Below are positions 52,272-57,795 of a stretch of 57,795 nucleotides of DNA, piece by piece. Under the pieces are notes generated by a model. It saw nothing but the letters and a program-made list of their open reading frames with translations. It ran no database searches and was not told where the DNA came from. The DNA is from an uncultured Clostridium sp. (GTDB taxonomy: Bacteria > Bacillota > Clostridia > Lachnospirales > Lachnospiraceae), in assembly GCA_934438135.1 (NCBI GenBank), contig CAKSBP010000022.1, positions 1 through 57,795 of the forward strand, read 5' to 3'. The position numbers and the translations under genes are program-made. Every line of letters starts with the position of its first letter. The first letter of the stretch is position 1.

Positions 52272-53486
52272 TTACATATTTTTAATTCTTTCGATTGCCT
52301 TTACTGTGTTTTCATAGCTGCCGAATGCAGTCAGACGGAAATACCCTTCTCCACTTGGTCCAAATCCAGAACCAGGTGTACCAACAACATTTGCTTCATT
52401 CAGAAGGTGATCAAAGAAATCCCATGATGTCATGTTTTCTGGAGTCTTTAACCAGATATATGGTGCATTTACACCACCGGAAACCGTATATCCTGCATCT
52501 TTTAATCCTTCATAAATAACCTTTGCGTTATTCATGTAGTAAGCAACCTGCTCCTTTAACTGTGCTTTTCCTTCCTCGGTATAACATGCTTCACCTGCAC
52601 GCTGTACGATGTAAGGAGCTCCATTATACTTTGTTCCATGACGTCTTGCCCATAAGGAGTGAAGCTGTACATCACCACATTTTAATTCTTTTGGAATTAC
52701 AGTAAATCCAAGACGGACACCTGTAAATCCAGCATTTTTAGAAAAGCTTCGAAGTTCAATGGCACATGTTCTTGCACCTTCACATTCATAAATCGTATGT
52801 GGAACATCGCTTTCTGAAATATATGCTTCATAAGCAGCATCATAAATAATAACAGCACCTACTTTATTTGCATAATCAACCCATTCCTGCAACTGGGATT
52901 TTGTAATAGTAGATCCAGTTGGGTTATTTGGGAAGCAAAGATAAATGATATCTGGTGTTTCTTTTGGAAGTTCTGGTGCAAAATTATTGTCACTTGTACA
53001 AGGCATATAAATTACATTACTCCATACTTCTGTCTTAGGATTATATGTGCCAGTTCTTCCTGCCATTACATTTGTATCAACATAAACCGGGTAAACCGGA
53101 TCACAAACTGCAATTTTACTGTCTGCTGCAAAGATTTCCTGAATGTTACCAGAATCACACTTTGCACCATCACTTACGAAAATTTCGTCTGCTTCAATAT
53201 TGCATCCACGTGCTTTATAATCACCATTGGAAATTGCACTTCTTAAAAATTCATATCCGAGGTCCGGAGCGTATCCATGGAATGTTTCTGCATGTCCCAT
53301 TTCATCTACAGCCTTGTGCAGTGCATCAATAATAGCTGGTGCTAATGGCTGTGTTACATCTCCTATTCCTAATCTGATAATTGATTTATCTGGATTTGCA
53401 TCCTGGTATGCTGCTACTTTCTTTGCAATGTTAGAAAATAGGTAACTTCCAGGGAGCTTTAGATAATTCTCATTAATATTAAACAT
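52272..53486 (-). CDS. dapL: LL-diaminopimelate aminotransferase
   Basis: DapL makes LL-diaminopimelate directly from tetrahydrodipicolinate, for lysine and peptidoglycan. The 404-residue class I aminotransferase opens with NINENYLKLPGSYLFSNIAKK, typical of DapL. It has IRLGIGDVTQPLAP, FPNNPTGSTITK and the PLP-Lys in ELRSFSKNAGFTGVRLG. There is an AGGAGG-like site (GGAGGCCAG) before the ATG. No other dap gene adjoins it. Confidence 0.96.
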   Translation of the reverse strand: MFNINENYLKLPGSYLFSNIAKKVAAYQDANPDKSIIRLGIGDVTQPLAPAIIDALHKAVDEMGHAETFHGYAPDLGYEFLRSAISNGDYKARGCNIEADEIFVSDGAKCDSGNIQEIFAADSKIAVCDPVYPVYVDTNVMAGRTGTYNPKTEVWSNVIYMPCTSDNNFAPELPKETPDIIYLCFPNNPTGSTITKSQLQEWVDYANKVGAVIIYDAAYEAYISESDVPHTIYECEGARTCAIELRSFSKNAGFTGVRLGFTVIPKELKCGDVQLHSLWARRHGTKYNGAPYIVQRAGEACYTEEGKAQLKEQVAYYMNNAKVIYEGLKDAGYTVSGGVNAPYIWLKTPENMTSWDFFDHLLNEANVVGTPGSGFGPSGEGYFRLTAFGSYENTVKAIERIKNM

Positions 53487-53594
53487 GTTCTGGCCTCCTG
53501 TATTTTAACTTTTATGAACATTGTAAACTATTCTGCTGGGATATGCAATATTTCAATAGTTATTAATTTTCAGCATGCCCATGCCATTTTCCTC

Positions 53595-54131
53595 TTATAA
53601 CAGCATGCTTAAAATCATTTCTGCCGTCTCTACCATGTCTGTTCCGCTGTCCATACTGGTCTTTTGTATGTATCTGTGTGCATCTGATTCTGACATATTG
53701 TTTCTTTCCATCAACACAATTTTTGCCTTGGCAATTACTTGTTTTTCTTCTTCTGTTCTCTGTTTTCCAGCATTCTTTTTTTTCTTTTTCCGCTTATTAT
53801 AGTTATACGTCATCATTTCCAGAGTATTGATTAGCTCTTTTGTCTTTAACGGCATCCCAAGGCACATAATATCGCTGTTCATGGATTCTTCCAGTTTTGC
53901 CTTCGAGGCAATCAGAAGCATTTCAAATGTTCGTGGAAGGTAATTATACAGTTCCCGGTAATGCATATCTGAAAATTTATATCCACAGATAATAACGCCT
54001 TCATCCAGTTCATTGGCAAGCCCAACCGCCTGTGCTCCTGTTGTACAGACCGCCTGGACATCAAAACCGTATTTCACCAGTACATTCTTTATATTTTTTC
54101 CATCCTGAATTTTCGGAAATACTACAATCAC
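53595..54131 (-). CDS. ANTAR-domain RNA-binding regulator
   Basis: The 178-residue protein has a degenerate receiver-like domain (1-115) without the usual phospho-Asp context (GVIICGYKFSD) and a basic linker. A C-terminal ANTAR domain follows (~120-175: EEKQVIAKAKIVLMERNNMS, then SDAHRYIQKTSMDSG), which binds paired hexaloop hairpins to cause antitermination. It follows glnA by 51 bp, the common clostridial arrangement. The start is odd: the GTG at 54131 is 18 bases from GGAGG, and the codons in between (GAT ACG TAT AGT) are open, so the true start codon may have been lost or be non-standard. Confidence 0.85.
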   Translation of the reverse strand: MIVVFPKIQDGKNIKNVLVKYGFDVQAVCTTGAQAVGLANELDEGVIICGYKFSDMHYRELYNYLPRTFEMLLIASKAKLEESMNSDIMCLGMPLKTKELINTLEMMTYNYNKRKKKKKNAGKQRTEEEKQVIAKAKIVLMERNNMSESDAHRYIQKTSMDSGTDMVETAEMILSMLL

Positions 54132-54182
54132 ACTATACGTATCTGATCACCTCCATACATTTCCTTTTCCTGCTGGCGGTGC

Positions 54183-55487
54183 TTATATTCTATAAAGGTA
54201 CTGCTCGATTTCCCAATTAGAAACCTGTTTGCAGTATTCGTTCCATTCATTTTTCTTTCCCTCTAAATATTTACCTGCAATATGATTTCCAAGTACGTCC
54301 TGGACAAAAGTATCTTTTTCATATTCTATCATTGCCTGTTCCAAAGATACTGGGAGTGTGGTTACCTCATCTGCTGCCTGCACTTTTTTCTCTGCGGAAA
54401 CCAGCTTTCTCTCAATTCCATCCAGTCCTGCTGCCAGACATACCGCAAGTACCAGATATGGATTCGATGCTGCATCTGGACTTCTTAACTCAATTCGTGT
54501 TCCATCATTTCCTAAACTGTCTACACGGATTAGAGAATCCCTGCTGTCTGTTGACCAGGTTACTTCAACCGGTGCATTATAACCTCTTACCAAACGCTTG
54601 TAGGAATTTACAATCGGATTATTAATTACAGTCATTCCTTTGATATGTTCCATTATTCCACCGATAAAATAACGCGCAATGTCACTTGTTTTATCCTCTC
54701 TGTTTAAGTCGGTAAACACATTTCTTCCCATTTTATCATACAATTTCATAGATAAATGCATTCCAGAACCGCTTACATCGCATTTTGGCTTTGGCATAAA
54801 GGTCGCATGAAAGCCATGTCTTCTTGCCGTAGTTCTTACTACCATTTTAAATGTGGCAATATTATCTGCGGATTGAAGAGCATCGTTGCTTGCAAAATCA
54901 ATTACATGTTGTGCCCGTTCATTGGAATGGTAGGAACTCTGCACTTCAAATCCCATATCCTCAAGAAAGAGAACCATTTCACGTCTTGCATTCTCTCCTG
55001 AATCCATTGGGCCGATATCAAAATATCCTCCTGTTTCCTTGGTAGATGTTGTAGGTGTTCCATCCTCGTCCGTATCAAATAAGAAAAATTCACACTCTGG
55101 TCCTACATCTAGAGAATATCCCATTTCACTTGCCTTTTTAATGACTTCCTTTAAAATATTTCTGGAATCCGCTTCATATGGTGTTCCATCTTCACGGGCT
55201 ACATCACACATAAAACGGGCAACTTTTCCCTGCTGTGGTCTCCATGGAAAAATCGCAAAAGTATCCAAGTCCGGAACAAGAAACAGATTTCCCATATAAT
55301 TATCCATAAACCCCTCAATGGCTGCTCCATCAAACGTGCATTTATTATTTAAGATTTTATCAAGCTGGCTGGTTGTTACCGCCATATTTTTTAAGCTTCC
55401 AAATATGTCTACAAACTGAAGACGAATAAATTCCACATCTTCCTCTTCTACTAATCTAATGATGTCCTGTTTTGTGTATTTACTCAA
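54183..55487 (-). CDS. glnA: Glutamine synthetase type I
   Basis: GlnA makes glutamine from glutamate, ammonia and ATP. The 434-residue length is that of the GSI-alpha form. Key blocks: VEFIRLQFVDIFGSLKNMAV at the N-terminus, the Glu ligands in DVGPECEFFLF, NPIVNSYKRLVRGYNAPV and IELRSPDAASNPYLVLA. The usual adenylylation Tyr site of GSI-beta is absent, as expected. It starts with TTG one base after the stop of a 25-codon upstream ORF that contains its AAGGATGA site, so translation is probably coupled. The ANTAR gene follows. Confidence 0.95.
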   Translation of the reverse strand: MSKYTKQDIIRLVEEEDVEFIRLQFVDIFGSLKNMAVTTSQLDKILNNKCTFDGAAIEGFMDNYMGNLFLVPDLDTFAIFPWRPQQGKVARFMCDVAREDGTPYEADSRNILKEVIKKASEMGYSLDVGPECEFFLFDTDEDGTPTTSTKETGGYFDIGPMDSGENARREMVLFLEDMGFEVQSSYHSNERAQHVIDFASNDALQSADNIATFKMVVRTTARRHGFHATFMPKPKCDVSGSGMHLSMKLYDKMGRNVFTDLNREDKTSDIARYFIGGIMEHIKGMTVINNPIVNSYKRLVRGYNAPVEVTWSTDSRDSLIRVDSLGNDGTRIELRSPDAASNPYLVLAVCLAAGLDGIERKLVSAEKKVQAADEVTTLPVSLEQAMIEYEKDTFVQDVLGNHIAGKYLEGKKNEWNEYCKQVSNWEIEQYLYRI

Positions 55488-55488
55488 C

Positions 55489-55566
55489 CTAAGTCATCCT
55501 TTCTATAATAGATTTTCGTATTGCTTCTTTACTAAATTTCTCGGTCTGCTTACCCTTAATTTTCAT
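55489..55566 (-). CDS. 25-codon ORF coupled to glnA
   Basis: The frame starts with an ATG at 55566 that overlaps the stop of a still shorter ORF (ATGA) and ends in TAG one base before the glnA TTG. The predicted peptide is basic (MKIKGKQTEKFSKEAIRKSI). It covers the glnA ribosome-binding site, so its translation could help or hinder glnA initiation. It may be a leader peptide or chance. Confidence 0.45.
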   Translation of the reverse strand: MKIKGKQTEKFSKEAIRKSIIERMT

Positions 55567-55577
55567 TTATGTACCAT
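55563..55577 (-). CDS. Four-codon leader ORF upstream of glnA
   Basis: An AAGGAG site lies five bases before ATG GTA CAT AAA TGA (MVHK). The stop overlaps the start of the next ORF as ATGA, a classic termination-reinitiation arrangement. The site is as good as that of many real genes in the window. Confidence 0.45.
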   Translation of the reverse strand: MVHK

Positions 55578-55608
55578 AAAATCTCCTTAAAGAAATTTTA
55601 GATATGGT

Positions 55609-55654
55609 AAAAAAATCGAGCATAGTACTCCTGTGAAAGGACGCCTTTGCCCGA
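55609..55654 (-). terminator. Promoter-proximal terminator/attenuator of glnA
   Basis: A TCGGGC / GCTCGA stem (one G-U pair) with an inner TCCT/AGGA hairpin is followed by seven T on the minus strand. It begins only a few bases after the expected transcription start and lies before glnA, so transcripts must read through it. The linked ANTAR protein is an obvious candidate antiterminator. Confidence 0.65.
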
Positions 55655-55663
55655 CTTCTTTTA

Positions 55664-55692
55664 ATATTAGCAAGATTCGTGGCGTTTGTCAA
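55664..55692 (-). promoter_or_regulatory. glnA promoter
   Basis: A perfect -35 TTGACA (55692-55687) and -10 TAATAT (55669-55664) are spaced by exactly 17 bp. The start near 55657 gives a leader of ~170 nt holding the attenuator and the two small ORFs. Confidence 0.85.
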
Positions 55693-55796
55693 TGTAAATC
55701 CGGAAACCTCGGACGGTAAACGCATCTGATTATTGTAAATTTTTTATTCATTTTTCCTTTTCTGCATCTGCACTGCTCAGTACTTTTAACAAATAC

Positions 55797-56239
55797 TCAT
55801 TGTCCCAGTACAATTCCACTTTCCGCTGCCCATGCACTTACTACATGAATTGCACGTTTCCCGCTCGAACCATCCATACTCTTTCTTACCGTTTTTCCAT
55901 CAATCGCTACTACTCCTTCGATTTTTTCCACTACAGCCCCTACCATTCGATAAATGCTTTATGAAACTGTTCTGGCTTTATCATGGAAAAAACACGGTTA
56001 AATATGTCATGGGACAGTATGCCGTTTGGCAGTTCCAGAAAGCTTTCCAGCCATTCCTTTTTTGCATGTCCCCAGTTCTCCATATCATCCCATGTATCCG
56101 CTCCGCTGATAACAGAAAGTATGGCAGTTGACATAATATCCAGAAAATTATGTCTCCTATTCTAATCTACCCTTGGATCTTCTGCAATTTCAAGGCATTC
56201 TAATAATGTTTTTCCAATCTTCCTTTTCACACGCTCCAT
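55797..56239 (-). pseudogene. Degraded ISAs1-family transposase, N-terminal part
   Basis: From the ATG at 56239 the frame reads MERVKRKIGKTLLECLEIAE and then hits a TAG near 56162. It resumes in frame with RRHNFLDIMSTAILSVISGAD and the ISAs1 N-terminal block WLESFLELPNGILSHDIFNR. After IEW (near 55943) a one-base deletion shifts the frame; the continuation EGVVAIDGKTVRKSMDGSSG, with the first catalytic Asp, runs to LGQ and then stops. The remaining two-thirds is missing. A short open segment just beyond (55748-55800) reads NEYLLKVLSSADAEKEK in another frame and may be the tail of a disrupted gene. Confidence 0.82.
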
Positions 56240-56655
56240 CTAGACTTGATAGAGTTTATTATATACGAATGTATCAGAATTGTCTGCTTTTTTTATATAA
56301 TACTATAAGAATCTTCCTGTGAATAGAAGGAAAATCATGCGTTTACCATGCCCATTACACGAATTGCCTGTTCCATGTCCGTCTTAGCTATATTTCCCAT
56401 ATTGGAGCACGTTATCAAGAATATACTCTTGAAAATAAGAGTTTAGGTCTAGCATTTCTTTTTGTTATCATTAGTCATAGGGAAGTCCTTCTTTCTTGGT
56501 TATGTTTTTCTTCGTCGTTAAACATTTTACCATGACTGATGAAACTTCTTTATTTTTATTTACACAACTTATTGTACACTATCTTGTTTTTAATGCTATA
56601 ATATTTAATAGAGTATAAGTTCTAATTTATACCATTATGATGGAGGTACATAACA
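56240..56655. other. Decayed intergenic stretch
   Basis: No intact gene is evident. A short minus-strand frame around 56330-56400 (MGNIAKTDMEQAIRVMGMVN) looks like a fragment of something but I cannot place it. The last ~100 bases are the AT-rich leader of the next gene, with a TGGAGG site. Confidence 0.5.
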
Positions 56656-57270
56656 GTGAGAAAAAAAATATTATATATTGTATTAACGATATCCATTCTA
56701 TTTAATATACTACAAATGATTTATCCCAAAAAGGAAGAAGTGAAAGTTCAACAGGAGACTTCTATTCCAGCACAAAAAGAACTTTTAGAAAGTGAATCAC
56801 ATGAGACATTAGATTATTTTTATTATTTCCTTATGGATAATCCTATCGATAATTATTTTAAGGATAAATTTCAAAATCATGTTCAAGCTGAAATGGATAG
56901 AAGAGACTATCAGAAATTATATTTGAAAGTCTGGAACCAGGAATATGATAGTATTATGAATATCATAAAAAAAAAGTGTAAGTCGGATGAAGATATAACA
57001 CGATATAAAACTTTTATAAAAGAGGTCGATTCAAGTTATAATTTATTACAACCTTTGCTTTTAGCTGAGATGCTAGATAACTATGCTGAGCCTGAAAGCC
57101 CCGAAAAATACAGTTATGGAAATGGTACACAACCAATGTTAGATATGTATCAGGGAATGATTTATAGGAATGCATGTATGCTATTTATACCATTTTTACA
57201 AGATGAATATAGCTTTCCATCAAAAAAAGAACTAAACAATGTATATAACAATTATTTAAATGAACAATAA
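56656..57270 (+). CDS. Hypothetical membrane-anchored protein
   Basis: The 204-residue protein starts with GTG nine bases after TGGAGG. An N-terminal transmembrane segment (KILYIVLTISILFNILQMI) is followed by an extracytoplasmic, mostly helical, acidic region (YYFLMDNPIDNYFKDKF, RNACMLFIPFLQDEYSF). There is no lipobox and no recognised domain. Its composition is very AT-rich (Asn, Lys, Tyr, Ile) compared with neighbours, and it lies between two transposase remnants, so recent transfer is possible. Confidence 0.7.
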   Translation: MRKKILYIVLTISILFNILQMIYPKKEEVKVQQETSIPAQKELLESESHETLDYFYYFLMDNPIDNYFKDKFQNHVQAEMDRRDYQKLYLKVWNQEYDSIMNIIKKKCKSDEDITRYKTFIKEVDSSYNLLQPLLLAEMLDNYAEPESPEKYSYGNGTQPMLDMYQGMIYRNACMLFIPFLQDEYSFPSKKELNNVYNNYLNEQ

Positions 57271-57320
57271 CAGTACAGTAAGATGTGTCATAAGTAAGCG
57301 TCCTGTAAGAACGTATATAG

Positions 57321-57364
57321 AAAAGTAGCTCTACAACTGCTATGATAGTTGCAGAGCTACTTTT
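57321..57364. terminator. Bidirectional terminator
   Basis: A long stem (AAAAGTAGCTCT / AGAGCTACTTTT plus an inner CAACT/AGTTG) with an 8-nt loop has T-runs on both strands. It serves the membrane protein gene and the converging transposase fragment. Confidence 0.85.
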
Positions 57365-57365
57365 A

Positions 57366-57725
57366 TTAGTGACATTTTTCCTGAACATTCTGGCTCCATG
57401 GAAGAAATTCTTCTAGTAATTCAGGATGCTCCATAAATGTCGTTCCTGGTAGGTTGCTTAAAATGAACTGAATATATTTGCGTGGTTTCAGACCGTTGGC
57501 TTTCGCTGTCTCGATCAGACTGTAGACTCCAGCACTGGCTTTGGCTCCTTTGGGACTTCCACTGAACAGCCAATTCTTTCGTCCTATTGTAAATGGGCGT
57601 ATGCTGTTTTCGGCTAGATTATTTGAAAGTGCACAATCGCCATTTTCAAGATAGGTCATCAGGCCTTCCTTCTGGTTGACAGCATATCGAAATGCTTCTC
57701 CAATCTTTGATTTTGGCAATGTGGA
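57366..57725 (-). pseudogene. IS66-family transposase, C-terminal fragment
   Basis: About 120 residues match the end of IS66 transposases: GEAFRYAVNQKEGLMTYLEN, the catalytic-region block LSNNLAENSIRPFTIGRKNW, FSGSPKGAKASAGVYSLIET and the IS66 C-terminal motif. Upstream of ~57725 the frame continues with unrelated codons, so the N-terminal three-quarters is absent or beyond a break near the window edge. The bases 57726-57795 contain an imperfect inverted repeat (CGGTCTGT...ACAGAAACCG) that could be part of another element. Confidence 0.85.
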
Positions 57726-57795
57726 TCGGCTATAATATATTAGACAAATAACATTCGGTCTGTTATAATACAGAAACCGACACAAATTGACATCA

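Noticed and set aside
1..57795. CRISPR arrays, tRNA or rRNA genes, prophage
   Set aside because: I saw no regularly spaced repeats, tRNA-like cloverleaf or CCA end, ribosomal RNA sequence, or phage structural genes while reading through the window.

Overview
The window looks like a chromosomal segment of a low-GC, spore-former-related gut or rumen anaerobe, most likely a fibre-degrading Lachnospiraceae (Clostridia). The support is direct but not species-level: strong AGGAGG Shine-Dalgarno sites, Clostridia-type gene families (C_GCAxxG_C_C protein, LL-diaminopimelate aminotransferase, ANTAR protein after glnA, cysteine-rich small proteins), secreted GH9, GH5 and PL9 enzymes with CBM3 modules, and no aerobic respiratory genes. 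Most genes are on the minus strand.

Layout. 0.6-8.7 kb: a helicase-like fragment protein, a second cis-prenyltransferase, an MBL hydrolase, methionine aminopeptidase with a SEC-C tail motif at its N-terminus, a secreted C39-like peptidase, metE and a LysR regulator. 8.8-14.3 kb: an asymmetric heterodimeric ABC exporter divergent from a LysR gene, a C_GCAxxG_C_C protein and a very small kinase-like protein. 14.5-28 kb: a plant-polysaccharide island with a GH9-CBM3 cellulase, a Nif11-type peptide, a giant multimodular GH5-CBM3 cellulase, an agr-type quorum-sensing cluster (sensor kinase, LytTR regulator and a 45-residue AgrD-like peptide gene), a PL9 pectate lyase and a GH3 glycosidase broken by one in-frame TAG. 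28.4-34.6 kb: SH3 protein, anti-sigma-like protein and ECF sigma factor, then an atypical carbamate kinase, an isochorismatase-family hydrolase, a cytoplasmic-looking subtilase and an acyl-ACP thioesterase. 34.6-38.9 kb: a TPP-riboswitch-controlled thiM-thiE-thiD-thiC operon with a trailing methyltransferase. 39-43.7 kb: small housekeeping genes, a serine hydrolase, a Cys/Gly-rich miniprotein and aroC. 43.7-48.3 kb: a regulator-potABCD polyamine operon behind a consensus promoter and a structured leader. 48.3-55.7 kb: trpS, luxS, two small unknown genes, a lytic transglycosylase, a candidate structured ncRNA, dapL, an ANTAR protein and glnA with two tiny upstream ORFs. 55.8-57.8 kb: an ISAs1 transposase remnant, an unknown membrane-anchored protein and an IS66 C-terminal fragment running to the edge.

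How it fits together. The polysaccharide island pairs secreted cellulose and pectin enzymes with a peptide quorum-sensing operon and a RiPP-type precursor-like gene; LuxS lies elsewhere in the same window. Whether signalling controls the enzymes is inference. No agrB protease gene is in the window, so the AgrD-like peptide would need a processing enzyme encoded elsewhere. Several RNA-level controls are visible: the TPP riboswitch with its terminator, a hairpin-rich cellulase leader, the pot leader, a terminator hairpin that also holds the next gene's ribosome-binding site after luxS, and a promoter-proximal hairpin plus coupled small ORFs before glnA. Three reading frames (GH3, a small membrane protein, ISAs1) carry clean nonsense codons, showing local gene decay.
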